A stretch of DNA of 64,000 nt, taken from the NCBI GenBank assembly GCA_008711295.1, contig VUYV01000610.1, forward strand, positions 62,001 through 126,000, in the 5' to 3' direction. The DNA comes from Anarhynchus alexandrinus. Lineage: Eukaryota > Chordata > Aves > Charadriiformes > Charadriidae. How positions within the stretch are numbered: the stretch's first letter is position 1; each line of letters opens with the position of its first letter. Under the pieces are notes generated by a model, which was not told the DNA's origin, made no database searches, and worked only from the letters and a program-made list of their open reading frames with translations. Positions 1 to 12,680 of the stretch are shown piece by piece. The translations under genes were made by a program, and so were the position numbers.

Positions 1-3000
1 CATGACCATCACATATACACCCATCTCTGAAATTCATACCTGAACATGCAGCACATTGTCTCAAGATTTGAGATGTTTTCCAGCATCCACCTCAGAGAAT
101 TAAGCTTTTGCAAAGTTCAGATCAAAATTGTTCCACTATACATGAGAACAGACTTAGTGAATTGTATTTATGTTCATAAATGCATATTTTTAAAAAATCT
201 TGCAATCAGATATGAAAATTAATCTGAGATTCCCCTTTTTCTTTGTAAATTTATTCTACAGTGATGTAAAAGCACTGACTAAAATTCTAAACATACATGG
301 GAAAAATATTGGTTTTTTTTTTTCTCTCCTCACTGCTATCCAAAATCATCTTCCTATCCGTATCCTCCATCATTTCACTCCCTGAAAATTATTAGATGCT
401 GAACACTTGAAACATTTACATATCTTTCATTATTAACCATGCTAATTATAGGGTAAGAGCAAGGCCTAATTGTGTGAAAGGGACAAAATCCTGATAATTT
501 TTATTGCAAAGCATTCACCACTGGAATGGATTAAGTCTGCAAACATAAAATGTTCTTTGTCTGAGGTCCTACCCTTGGCCAAACATCCTGCATGTGAAAA
601 TCTAATATAAATCATGATCAGGTTCAAAGAGAATAGAAACAAGAAGTAAACGTGAAATATACAATAAATCCAAATTTGATTAACTAACTTCCCTTTCTTT
701 GCCTTTTCATGGTTCTTTGCTTGGATAGTTCTTGTTGAAAACTTGCAACATGACTGGTCTTTTTCATCATGGAGGCTTAGGATATCTGAAAAGACAAGGC
801 TATGGGGACCTGTATAAAAAATAATTCACTGCTTCATGTGATCTGCCATATTGTTCCTGTTTTCATCATTGTTCTGAGTCACAAACAAGGAAAGGTTCTA
901 TGAGAGTATAGCAAAAAACCTAAACCTAAACCAACAACTTCAAAACCTGCAAACATACGTTAGAAAGATCAGAAGGGTATCTAAACAAAAATTTGTTTTA
1001 TTATGTACCTCCAGAGATATTCAGAGATGTATTTCACTTGTGGCTTCTAGGAAACAGTCTTTTCACTGACACTGTTAGGATCACAGTAATGTTATGCACA
1101 TAATTATACTCTCTTTCCCCAATTTCCTAATCCAAAGTTGTTAAGAGAAGTCACAACAAAAAAAAGTAAAAGAAATAAAAGAGCAAGCAATATGAGGTGC
1201 CTTAAGCTTCCTTCTGTTTTTTCCCCCTTCCTAGAGGTAGCGGAAAAATTGTGTTCAGAGATGGCTTAGTGTACGTCCAGCCTCACTATCTTCAGATTAA
1301 TGAATTGGGTCCCAATGGAAAAGGGAGTAATTTGTTCTATCTCTGCCTCTTTCAAAAACCTTCAAAGTTTCACCAGAAAACTTCTGGTTGTTTGTGTAGG
1401 TCATCTTCATTTCAGCTGTGTGTTCCTCATCAAGATGTTCTGCCTTTGCCCACACTACCCTGATTATATTGTGTGCTTTTGTTTGAACTCCTACGGGACT
1501 TATTTTTTTGGCTTCATAGATGCCAGTCTAAATTGCATTGACTGATTGTGTGTGACCATCTAGGCTGACAAACTGTGACTTAAATGGGACAGTGTCAATT
1601 TTTCTCAGACAGGAAAAGGTCATTTCAAATTCAGAAGCCTGTACTGAAATGATCCATCGAATCTGAGTTATTGGTTTGAAGGTTAACATTTCAGTGATGT
1701 ACGCTGTCATTAATATGATTAATATTTGCTTTGTGATTGTCCAGTAACAACTGCAAAAACAACGAGACTGAAGCTGGTTGTTGTTTTCTAAGCCAAAACA
1801 ATGTTATAAAAAAAGAAGCTTTGATTCTTTGATTTGGATTTGAGAAAGACACTTGATATTAAATGCAGAAATAGGGCTCTGTCCCCGACGGCCTTCATCA
1901 CCACAATTCCTTTTGACTCGACTGAGGAAGTTTTGCCTATCTAACCTTAAAAAAAAGACTTTTTGAATAATTTTATTTAGGATGAGAATCTCTACTGCAA
2001 ACAAAGGTATGCATTTGCCAATGGATGGTCTGGTCTCTATAAACAAATAGGCTTACATGCTCAGGTCAAGAATTTCTCAGAGCTGGATACTGGTGTTATC
2101 ACCATTCACACTCTATAAACATTAATTCTCTCCTGTTTTTTTTCCTTAAGCAAAGTACAGAACAAATTACATGTGTAATTTTGAAGATTATTCACCCCCA
2201 TCTGTCTCATGAGCCAGCAGTGTCGAGAATGCACCAAGTTTGGCTGCTTATGATCTAAGCAGTTTCCAACACTATCCCAGGATTTATTCACTTAAGCAAA
2301 TACCTTATATGCCTTCTTTCCATCCCAGGACACACAGTGTATATTCTCAATTTCACAGTATAAACATGCAATTCTGTTAGGCTGAAACTGAACCTTTGCA
2401 TTGCCTCATCAATCTTATTTATCAGAAAAAAATAGGACGACATAATTTCCTAGAATTGTTATTAAGAAAATAGAGTATTAAATAAGTCTTGCTTCAAAAA
2501 TCACATTGACATCTGGAAAAAGTGTCATGGTACAAATGCAGAAATTAGGATTCAAAAATTTGTTTTTCATTATGTATTGTAAAGACCAAGAGTTGTCCAA
2601 GACCTCATGAAATAGGAATGACTGACTAATTTAAGGGATTTAAAGTTATCAGTTTCCTGTGATCTCATGACGTTGAATTTCTATCACTGTCATGATTTTT
2701 CATCATTTAACATCTACAGATCACGCTGTGTTTCTCTGCTGGTATGTTTGTCTGTGGACTGACAGAAACCAAACTTTCCTCCCAAGCAGGAAGATCACCC
2801 GTGATAAGACCACTCCAGTACAATTTATAAGTCATTTTCTGTTAATATAGTTCTGTGGTTACTAGAAAATTGCATTTTATAGAGGTAAGGGATATATAGC
2901 AATATACTTTGGGATAGGATTAAATTGAAAATATTTTAACATTTAATATCCTATTATATTTCACTTGTTCTAATGTGTGTGTTATTATTAATTTTGGACT

Positions 3001-6000
3001 ACGAGCTTGGACTCCAAGTTTTAATTCCAATTCAAAAGGTCTTGAATTTCCATGGGTTAAAGGCAAACCCCACATCTTAGACTTTGACCTACCAGATACC
3101 TATTTCTTATTCCCGGATGAAGCAGCTCTTCACTGTTGCTTGTGCCCAGTTTTTCATCCAAAACATTTTCACCTACATTTTACTTTTGCACTAAGTTTTG
3201 CTTACACACTGGGGATAGAGCCTAATGACAGCTTTCTTCTAGAAAAGAAGGAATATTTTTTTGCCCCTGTCTCCCATTAACTTCATGACTTCCCAGAAAA
3301 ACATTAGTATTTGATTAGCCATTCTTATAAATTTGCAAGCTAATGGTAAAAAAAAAAATAAAATATTGTCAGTTTCTTTAAAAAAAGTGTTTGAAAATCT
3401 GTCATCTTAAAACCTCTAGTTTTTCTTGTGGAAAGTGGCTATCTGCTACATTTTCCTTCCAGTCCCGCATAAGCTTGTAACTACTTATTTGTCATCCTTT
3501 AGTGTATAATTTACAAGGATTTTTTGCCATAGATTTGCAGGCACAAACTGGATTCCAAGCAAATAAATACGTATTGATCACTGGAAGTCATTCCTGAATA
3601 TTTTTCGAGTAATTAGGGAATCCATAAAGTTTTAGTTCTGAACAATAAATCTGACAAAACTGAAAAAGGAACAAGAACAACAACAACAATGAAGGGAACT
3701 GAATTGCATTTATACAGAAAAACCTTTTAAACCTCTGGTGATTTCCTGATATCTAATAGTGGGTAAATACAAATGATCAATGAAGAAATCATAGCAGATT
3801 GCTGTAGAAGAAATATTGAAAACACAACCTTCAATTTGTGGACATCATGTAGAGCTGTACATTTAAACTATTTCTGTAAAGTCTGCTCCAACATCACTGT
3901 CACTTGAAATGGTATTCATAGTTATAAATATAAAATAAAGAATACCTTTCTTGAATGTTGCTTCTAAATCTGTGAGTCACCGGATTTGATGTTCTGACCT
4001 AAAGAAAGTCAAGGAGGTCAGTTTTATTATCCAGAGAGTAACCTTTTGGATTTACCACTTACTTTGAAAGTCTGTCTAAACTCATACGGATTACCTCTTG
4101 AATGAGGAATCTTGGATTAGGGACTTCTACGTGATCATCCTTAAATATTAATCAATTTTAAGCAGTACCTGGAGAAAGTTGGTTTACTGTTAATTAATTA
4201 GTTATTGCCAGAGTCTCTATTATTCAGTGCAATACCATAACTGGATTTCTTTGCTATAGGCTAGTAAATTAAGTTTTAATGGACTGTATTTAAGACTTTA
4301 ATAATGAGGCAATATTATTTAATTATCTAAAGCAAACACTGAAACAATTTCAGGACAGTATACAGTACTTACAAAAAACTAGCCATTTCTCCTTCTAGAG
4401 ACTTTATACATCTTTCTCGATATTGTAAACACCAAGCAGTGCCTCTGAAGGTCTATCTTGTCCCTTTGTTACTTAGGTTTTCACATTGTGTCTCTTCACT
4501 TGATGCATTCTGCCTGTAACACAAAGAGGAAAGTACTACAAATAAACAGCTGACAGTGAAACGTCTTAGCTGGTTTTCTAAGGCAATAAAAAAAGATCTG
4601 AAAAGTGCACCTTCTTGCCAAGTATCGAGCGCTGTGCTGGAAGAGAAGTTGAGAGAAAGTGATAGACACAACTTGACTTGATATACTGTACAGAAAATCT
4701 GGAAAAAAATCAGACCTCATATCAATGTTAAAATTCCTGAAACAGTTCTATGAGTAAAAAAGTGCTATGAGACAGTGGTAAAGCATATGTCTACAGTCAC
4801 TTTTAGGCTTCAGCCTAGCATTAGAAGGGTGTACCTGCGCTTTCAGTGGGTTTTTTTTCTACGTGGGGAATGGTAGAAGGGTGTGATCTGGTTTTGTTGG
4901 TACTCCAAGTTGGTAGGACTTGAGCCGAGCTCAGCCCAAAAGCTATATGGATTTTTTAAGGTTATATTGAGTTCTAAATGTGGCGTATATTGCCTCTAAG
5001 TGGGCTTCATTAACCTGAGCTTGTTGTTTTACTCATGTGCTCACATATTGTCAATGACTTGGAAAGCCCACAGAGCTGCACGAATATACCCACAGGATAA
5101 TGAGTGTACACTGACATAAGTGCACGAGTGTTGACTCTCACAGTGGAGAGAATATCTGTATCAGTATTTACACTAACAACTGCACCATCATATTCACATC
5201 TGGAAGAGCCCAAAATCCTTTTGAAACGCTGTTTATAATATGTGAGTTCAGGTTAATGGTTTTTGGTGTGTTTGAGTTGGGAAAAACTAAAGGATCAAAT
5301 CAACAACAAGTAAGAGTACAGCTGGGTCATGCTGCTGAACTCTGCAACCAAACACGAAATCTCCACCATTCTAGAAGCCAACCAACTGCACACTTCTGCC
5401 CTGACCCTTTATAAAAAAGCACAGATATGGTCCAAGAATGAACTTTATCCGAATATCTTCCCAAAAATTCATCCCAACATGATCCTTTTTAATTACGCAT
5501 TAAAGAGTAATTGAGGTTTCTTCTTCTATGTAAGTAAGAGCAATATGTTACCAATTGTCTCTGCTCCCACAGCACCTGCAGTCCATATGTCCAGGATTTG
5601 TTTTCAGTTATTGTTTCATTCCCATGACACACTGACTCCTTTCTGGAAGTAAGTGTCTTAGAGGTTCCTCTTTCTTTTACTTTCAGCTCCTCCCTCTACC
5701 TAATGTCTTTCATTTTATATTCTTTTTCTTTTGCTTAGACAACACAGTAAAATGGCATAAAAGTGCCTTTCTTCTCACTTTTAAGACACTGAGGTTCCCA
5801 GCTGGTTTTGCAAAGATGCCATTAAGCATTTCACAAATATCCCACGAAGTGCTGAGGGTTTTTTCAAAGCTTTTTTTTTTTTTTTGCCAAGGGTCTCCAG
5901 AAATTGGTAGGCAAATAATATTGTGCTTAAAATAGGATTAAATGTTGCTTGGGTTTATAACAAAGGCTACATTTTGCACAAATTAAGTGCAAAGAACATG

Positions 6001-8900
6001 GACCTAAGCACTGTTTCACCTTTGTCCATAGCGTTAGCACTGTTCTTGTCATGGTTTTACCTTATGACGTGTTTTTACCCCATGCCACCAGGACTCCATT
6101 AAACAGTTCCTGGGTACAATTCTTTGAATGCCAATACTGTGTTTGGAGAGTTCAGAGGAATGAATGCATTACCTGTTGTGTCAGTTTGCTCCAGAGAGAT
6201 CAGGACTTTGCATTGGTTAATAGTATGTTTGTATACTGAAGATAGAACCATGAAGAAAATTATTTTTTGTGGTGTTTGGATTGATTATAGAGAAATAAAA
6301 GATTACCAACTCCAGTGGAATAGCTAACTGATTCATTTATCCCATCTAATTACTTTGCACTGATGTGGTTTAGTATAATGTCAAAAGTACATTTCATGCA
6401 AAATAAATTGACTTTATTGTACACAAAATTAATACTTGAAGACTCTAGTTTTTGTCAGAATGTAAAAAGACCTGTAGACATTAAAATTAGGGGTGTATGT
6501 GTGTGTATGCCTGCGTTTGTGTCTTCACATGATAAAAGCTAAAATTATGGACTTCAGTTTGCACTGGTTTCCTTGGTAACTTGCCCTGTACATTCTACTT
6601 TTTTTTCCCAATTTCTTTAATATTTTAATTATGCCTTCTAGTTCTCATAACCCTTAGCAATGTGTCAGTTTCTCTAAGCTTCTGTATTCCCACAGTTTTT
6701 GATACCTTGTGAGTATCAAAAACGCTCGTCTTTCCCTTAACTTTTTTCATAATTTTGATTATAAATTAAGAAAATTCCACTTGCAGCTTCTTAGAAAAAG
6801 AAAAATGCTTTGCTACTACTACTATTATTATGAGTATTGTTTATTCTTTCACTAATGCCATCAGTCTTAAAACTGAGATATATATACATATGATCTTACA
6901 TCAAAAGATTTTTCATAACTTTAAAAGTTCTTCACACAGTATTTCATAGAGCTGTAGTACTGTAATAGATATCCACTAAAGCTGATGATTTATATCAGTA
7001 GCAGGTTTGTAGTGCCAAAAATCAGGAGCTCACAGGAGCTGGAACTAAAGTCATTTGTGTAACTTTAATTCAACATTTGAGTCTCCTTTGGCCTCCTTTG
7101 TCAGTGGTTTTGAGCTTCTGCAGTTCTCTCTTTTACTTCAGTGGATGTTGTGAATATTCAACAGACACCAAAATCTATCTCCAAATGTCTTATATCGTCC
7201 ACCTAGAAAATAAGCAACACAGTGAATGCTTGCTAGGAAAAGTTTGGGTGTTTTTTAAAGTGTCTTTCCAAGAAACTCAAGAAAAGCCAAAATTGGTAAA
7301 TATCAAAGAGAAAACATCTTCCTCATATGAATTCCCATCCCTTCCTCTTCATTTTGTCACTCACAAAACAACTGCCAATTTTGTGCTGTGTTTGTACCTG
7401 TGAAAAATGCTAACTTTGATGAGGCTACTTATTTGCACAAGGAGAAGGATATATGATTTTCAGAAACAAGCCTTAAGAGCACACGTTAGCTTATGTCTTT
7501 TCCTACAACAATAAAAGATGCTATTAAGGTTTTGTTTTAACACAGCTCAAAACTTTGCAGGACTCCATTCAATGCAAGCTTCCAGAAAATCCTCCTGGGA
7601 CACTTAGCACTGACTCTGAAAAGTCAACAGAAATTTGAAATTTAGGCATGGATTTAACAGCTTGTCCTATGGGTTATTAGACCCCCCACTATTTCATTTC
7701 TCTTTAGATTGGGGCTGCATTCAGTCCTACAGAGGGCAATGTGTTATCAAGGTGTTCAACCATGCTATGAGCACTTGAATGTGGCACCTGTTAAAACCTA
7801 CATGCAAATTCTTAATCTTCCACAGAGTAATTAAGAGGTGCCATATTAATCTCATTTTATTTTCTTCTGCATACAGCTTTCATATAACTATGTATATAAT
7901 CACTCTATTGTTATCTCTGTAATACATATATCAGGTGTATTTCAATATTTTTTTTTTTCTCTGATGGGATGAGGAAATCTAAATTTGCTTCTTAAATAGC
8001 TTTAAAGTTATGAAAAATGAGACATGTAGTTAAACCATTTTCTTTCCCCCTCATTTAACAATTGTTACCAAGAGGTAATTACAGAAATACTTCTTGAATG
8101 GAGGCAAGCAGAAGAGCAGTAATTTATAATTTAACAAAATCAGCTTTGCTATTCTTCAACAAGGTTGCAAATGCTTTTTCATTCAAAATGATCTGTTCTT
8201 GCACTGCATGTTTTAGTGTGGACAGTATTATATTTTTACTATAGAATATAGTATTTTATTATCAGTAGAAAATATTCTTAGAAAATCCACTTAATTCACT
8301 GCTTATACGAAGCAGTAGATTTATACCAAAAGTGGATTTCCCTAGTAAAGACTGAGAACTGAGAAGACAAAATTGCTCACAGAATGAAACTGTCCCCTTG
8401 CAAAAGCTCAACCTAAGGAGTAAGTTGCATCTGAGTTATGTTTCTTCTCACCATTGAAACTCAATACTAGAAACTTCAGGGTCTGCCTTACATGAGGGAG
8501 AGTGACCATATCACCTAACCATCCAGAAGTTAAACATAGACCTAAGAGTAAGCTAGTCCGCTTGTCTATCTTTTGAATTAATACAAAATTAATATGATTA
8601 ACTTTGACTGGATGCCCTACTCTCAGATGTCTGCAGCTGAGATGAATCTGACACTTTGTACCTAAATTGAAAAAGCAGCTCAAACTTTTGACCTAATCTA
8701 TCACCTTCACATGATAGTCCCAGAGCTGAGGCACTGGCCCAGGAAGTTAAGTTGAGGAAAATTCTAACCTTGTTATTACTCCCTGCTATGTGAAAAGAAA
8801 TACAAGGCTAATCTCTGTGTAACAGAAGCCAAAAATCTCTATTTTATAAAGTAAAATATTCTCTCAGTGATGTAGGGGAAGGCCTGACTTCCACTTTTTG
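1..8900. other. unique AT-rich non-coding DNA, no gene seen
   Basis: No reading frame here exceeds about 108 codons. None of the translations shows a family I recognise, and the frames overlap on both strands as chance frames do. No CR1 tail, LTR terminus or long tandem array is visible. The stretch holds scattered short homopolymers, for example about 15 T at 5871-5885, and one perfect hairpin at 6695-6723. It is best read as intergenic or intronic sequence of a bird genome. Confidence 0.6.
6695..6723. repeat. perfect 11-bp inverted repeat with 7-nt loop
   Basis: The left arm GTTTTTGATAC (6695-6705) and the right arm GTATCAAAAAC (6713-6723) are exact reverse complements. They are separated by the 7-base loop CTTGTGA. 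The flanking bases do not extend the pairing. It lies in otherwise unique DNA with no mobile-element ends around it. It could be a chance hairpin, a protein-binding dyad, or the remnant of a very small inverted-repeat element. The sequence does not decide between these. Confidence 0.8.
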
Positions 8901-8904
8901 TTTT

Positions 8905-9289
8905 TTTTTAACCAAAGTTTATTTAACAAAAATGTACAAATAATAACAGGAATAGAATTTGCTCTCCATTTTCCTCCCCCCCTCTTCCCAATGTGTACCC
9001 TCTCCAGCCAACTGCAGTGAAATGTGCCTTTTCTCTCTACCTCTCCTTCTTCTCCAAGATCCAACCCCTTCCTGGAGCTGCTTTGAGACTCTCATATTCT
9101 TTCCTGTAGAGCAGCACAGTGGAGTAAGTGTCTTTCTGGTAGCCTGCACTTTCTTTGGAATGCAGCAGGTTTGAATGTCCTTCAGTTGCCTAAAAACCCA
9201 TTCTGCCTCTCAAAGAACCAGTAGGACAGCCACAGATCTATTCCATAGAGGACTTTCACCATCATCACCATCGTTATCCTAGACAAAGT
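8905..9289 (-). other. possible terminal exon or 3' UTR of an unknown minus-strand transcript
   Basis: Read on the minus strand, a pyrimidine-rich run ending in TTCCTTGCAG lies just before 9289 and looks like a splice acceptor. About 370 bases further on, an AATAAA hexamer (8918-8923) is followed within about 10-20 bases by a run of nine A (8901-8909). Together these resemble a last exon with a poly(A) site, or the tail of a retrocopy. The open frames inside (66 and 76 codons) match nothing I recognise. Both signals are short enough to arise by chance in AT-rich DNA, so support is weak. Confidence 0.25.
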
Positions 9290-9431
9290 CTGCAAGGAAG
9301 ATAATGAATCAACTTAAATTGTTTAATGGAACAGAAGGCAAAGGAACCTGCTATCTACAAAGGGAGACTTGAAACCTGAAAGAAATAGGTATTCATTATC
9401 TTCCATGTCTCAAGCTCATATACAGGACTCA

Positions 9432-9640
9432 TCATTTTCTCGGGGTTGTTCCTAGCTCCTCTTGCAGCATGTGATTATCCTCCCGTTGGTGCTTAAATTT
9501 CTTCTTATGGAGGAAGCTAGAATACAGAGTACCAAGCTTTTAGATGTTGCTGTTTTAGCTGGAAGCCCTAAGCACATATATTCTGTTTTGCATTGCTTCA
9601 GATGACTCCTCAGCCTCTTCCCCTTCTTCCTCCAAAGGCT
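9432..9640 (-). pseudogene. possible decayed coding segment, unidentified
   Basis: One minus-strand frame stays in register for about 200 bases and has a charged, coiled-coil-like composition. It begins with an acidic stretch (LEEEGEEAEESSE) near 9638-9595. It continues through FLHKKKFKHQRED and HMLQEEL and ends at tandem TGA codons near 9432. Two in-frame TAA stops interrupt it. It lies upstream, on the same strand, of the possible acceptor and AATAAA site at 9289-8918. A broken retrocopy or dead exon of a gene with a charged helical region would look like this. I cannot name a parent gene, and chance remains quite possible. Confidence 0.2.
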
Positions 9641-11220
9641 ACTGACCCTTCAGATTTTCCAGCGTACCTGCATGAGTAGTAACTCTCTGAATTGATCAGA
9701 TGAAAGACAGGTTAGAAAACATCTGTATTGAAAACGTATATATCATTATGATTATGTGGCTTGAACCTGCCTAGGGAGATGTCACAGAAGTCGGTATGAT
9801 GGAAGACTGGAAGGTGAAGAAACATCCATTCCTGACACAGTAAACTGCAGCTGGGGATAAATTAATGCAGCAACTTACTCACTTAATTCAGCTGCATCCG
9901 GAAAGTGACACATGGCTACAGTGTGAACCTTTAATCTCATGAACCTTGCCCATATCCGTTCCATGAGCAAAGCAGTTGTGTATAAATGGGTATTTCCCAT
10001 TTATGAAGACTATGGAATTAGGTAACAGTTTTCTGCAAACTGAAAAAGTAGTTATCTAACTATCCAGAGACACCCAGAAATGAAATTCTTGATTCTCCTT
10101 CCAATGCCACCATGAACAGATCAAAATAGGGAAGAGTAATGAAAATACAGGGAGCAATCAGCCGCTATTGTGAACATGACTTTTATAATCTTCCAGAAAT
10201 ATTATACGCAACATAATTTTAGTCAGATTAGCATTTCTCATTCTTTTTCTGTCCAGGAAATAATCTTCCAAAGTGTCTGACCAAGAGTGCCGGCTGGCAG
10301 AGGGAAGGGAAATAGATTCAAAACGAATTTAGTTAATAAGTTTGTGTTGTTCCTTTGGAAGAAATTCAGTGTTAATGATATTATTCACTCTGAGGAGTTG
10401 AATAAAATGAATCACAACAACAGTGAAACCCAAATCTGCAGTGCTAATACAGTCATCGCCCTTAAGTCCTTACCAGTGGCTTATGGCCAAAAAACTGCTA
10501 AAACTATTGTATGTGCTCCATCAGCAAATTGTTTGCCTATGCACCTGCTGCGGATATTTCACATATGCTGAGAAAGATTTTGGCCTTTCACATCTAGGTA
10601 ACATCAGTTCAGTATTTACCACTTTTGCTAAACATTCATCAGATTGAGCATTAAGGGCCATTAAAAGATCGAAAAAACTAAATCAGCCATTTTTTTTCTC
10701 TTTCTGTTCACAAAGAAATGATTAAAGCAGAGTTAATGTTTCTAAACAAAGGCAAACCCAATGGAAAATAGGTAGCTAAAAGAACTGGCAATGAGGGATA
10801 CACTTAGTGGTATCTCATCACTCTTGAATGTCTTTTTTCATGGATGAGTTTCCCAAGGCTACATTTTAAAATAGATTTGAAAAAGACTTATCCTTAATCC
10901 TCCCCTAAACCCCCTTAGTGCCAGACAGCCAGCTGACATACTTTGATAGGAATATAGGAATCTAGGGCGCACAGTGATGTCCAAAGAGAGGCAAAAATAT
11001 TGTATTCAATACATATTTTCATTTGCTGCAATTATATTGTTGCATGCTGAATCTCAGGGCAGAGAACTCTGGTTAGTCAAAGTGTAGTCGTTTGCACAGT
11101 GAAATTTTGCAGCGAAATAGAGCTTAAAAAGTTCCAAAGTCCTGTGATAGTTATTATTTGGAAAACATCCCAACGTGACATGACCTTTTTTAACTCATTC
11201 TAATTCTGGAATTAAAAAAT
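9641..11220. other. unique non-coding DNA, nothing recognised
   Basis: The stretch is AT-rich, with only short overlapping frames (94 and 74 codons near 10.3-10.6 kb) that resemble no known family. No repeat termini are visible. It ends in an A-rich lead-in to the pentanucleotide array. Confidence 0.55.
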
Positions 11221-11310
11221 ATACTATACTATACTATACTATACTATACTATACTATACTATACTATACTATACTATACTATACTATACTATACTATAAT
11301 ATAATATAAT
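11221..11310. repeat. compound pentanucleotide microsatellite (ATACT)15(ATAAT)3
   Basis: Fifteen uninterrupted ATACT units (11221-11295) pass directly into three ATAAT units (11296-11310). The two blocks stay in phase and differ by one C-to-A change per unit. The purity of the first block suggests recent slippage and probable length polymorphism. Read on the other strand the units are AGTAT and ATTAT. There is no sign of a coding or promoter role. Confidence 0.97.
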
Positions 11311-11877
11311 CTCTCCCAAATTTAGGAATACACCATCATCATTTTTCAGATTAATTTGAAAGTTTAAACTGACAATGTGTTATACCAACATATTCGTGCA
11401 ACTGTGCTTTTACTAATCAAATATCAAAACAGACTAATATTTTAATTTTTAAGAGGATTTTTTTTTGCTGTTTACTGTTAGCATTTCATAAAGTCAACCT
11501 AAAATAATCTAAAATTCTAGTATCTGGGAGATGTAAATTTTGCAGATAAGTCTGCCAGTGAAAGACGAGTTGAACAACCATATATAGATGTGGAAAAGGA
11601 CATCTGTACACAGCTTCTTGTCAGCTTAAGAATGTCCGTCTGTAGCTATGGATAACACTGTTCAATAATTATTTCCATAATTAGCACATTTGTCTCCTCC
11701 AGACCAATCTTGCGTTATTATTAATAGTGTTGATACAACATTGTATTGCACCTTAAGGAACCTCAAATCCAAATTAACACGCAAATGTTGTCACAACATT
11801 ACTTCTCAGAGAGGTGTATATACTGAATATGAGGTAAAAGTGACAAGATGCATTAAAAATTCAGTGCGGTTCAGAAA

Positions 11878-12103
11878 TGAAGTTCAGCAAGGAGAAGTGC
11901 AAAGTTCTGCACTTTGGAGTAACCCCAGGCATCAGCATTTGATGGGAAGGGACTTGCTGAGCAGTGTCCTGCAGAAGAGGGCCTGGGCAGGAGATGGTGG
12001 GTGTGTGGCTGTGGATGAGCCATCAGTGCATTCTCACTGTGAACAAGGCAACCAGCATTTTGGGCTACTTTACAAGAAGCATGACCAGCAGATAGAGAAG
12101 CCT
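11878..12103 (+). mobile_element. CR1 LINE fragment, internal part of ORF2 (old copy)
   Basis: The sequence follows the CR1 reverse-transcriptase region just upstream of the thumb or C-terminal part. Landmarks are an AAGTTCAGCAAGGAGAAG-type motif, 'gtgcaaagttctgcactttgg', 'gtggatgagccatcagtgca', and the 'ttttgggctac...aagaagcatgaccagcag' segment. The copy is heavily diverged, and the CR1 frame is no longer open throughout. It lacks its own 3' end. A second piece in the same orientation resumes at 12447 with the CR1 3' end, so the two may be halves of one insertion. A 146-codon frame (11690-12130) overlaps it by chance. Confidence 0.75.
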
Positions 12104-12446
12104 TCTACAGGGTTCCCAAAAATGCTATGAAAATAAATGTGTTTCCTCCAAAATATTGTCAAGCTTGTGCATCTTCCAAACAAGCTGATAATTAAATCAA
12201 ACATAAAAAAGCACCCAGTAGTATTCTGATTATTCATTGTGCATTACACTGACTAACTTTGCAACTTAATTTCTTCTTTGTCATTAGGTGAAATCTCAAT
12301 CAGCAACACTGTGGTTACTTCCTTATGCACAATTTGAGATATTTTAGTGCATCTCATGGCTTTATAATATCTCTAGGGTACAATTTGTCTGGCTTGCAGC
12401 TGCCCCTTCAAAATGATGTGCAGCTCTGAGCCACAATGAAGCAGTG
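12104..12446. other. non-CR1 sequence separating two CR1 pieces
   Basis: About 340 bases of AT-rich sequence lie between a CR1 internal fragment and a CR1 3' end in the same orientation. Full CR1 would have a similar length of ORF2 sequence at this place, but I see no CR1 similarity. No terminal repeats or target duplication are visible at its edges. It is either unrelated DNA between two insertions or a replacement within one. Confidence 0.5.
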
Positions 12447-12612
12447 TAACGGGTTGCCCAGAGAGGTGGTGGAATCTACACCCTTGGAGGTTTTCAAGAT
12501 CAGACTGCATAAAGTTTTAAACAACCTGGACTGATTTCATGCTTGACCTGATTTTGAGGAGGGGATCAGGCTGCAGACCTCCTGAGGTCCCTTCCAATCC
12601 TGCAATGCTGCA
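12447..12612 (+). mobile_element. CR1 LINE 3' end (old subfamily)
   Basis: The piece begins at the CR1 motif 'acgggttgcccagagaggtgg' and continues through 'cccttggaggttttcaagatc'. It ends in the diagnostic 3' UTR 'gacctcctgaggtcccttccaatcctgcaatgctg'. This is the older CR1 type, with 'gacctcctgaggtccc' rather than 'gatcttaaaggtccc'. The octamer tail has decayed. It encodes only the last few dozen codons of ORF2 and the UTR, with no intact frame. A TTA tract follows 40 bases downstream. Confidence 0.85.
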
Positions 12613-12655
12613 TCTTTAAGGCTCATTCAGATGTCTTGGTTATCCTAGGATTATT

Positions 12656-12680
12656 TTATTATTATTATTATTATTATTAT
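12656..12680. repeat. (TTA)n microsatellite
   Basis: About eight pure TTA units run for 25 bases and are preceded by an imperfect TTATT start. They lie about 40 bases beyond the CR1 3' end. A link with the CR1 tail is possible but not shown. Confidence 0.9.

Noticed and set aside
11690..12130. 146-codon plus-strand frame as a gene
   Set aside because: Its second half lies in a decayed CR1 ORF2 segment in no preserved CR1 frame, and its first half resembles nothing. It is a chance frame.
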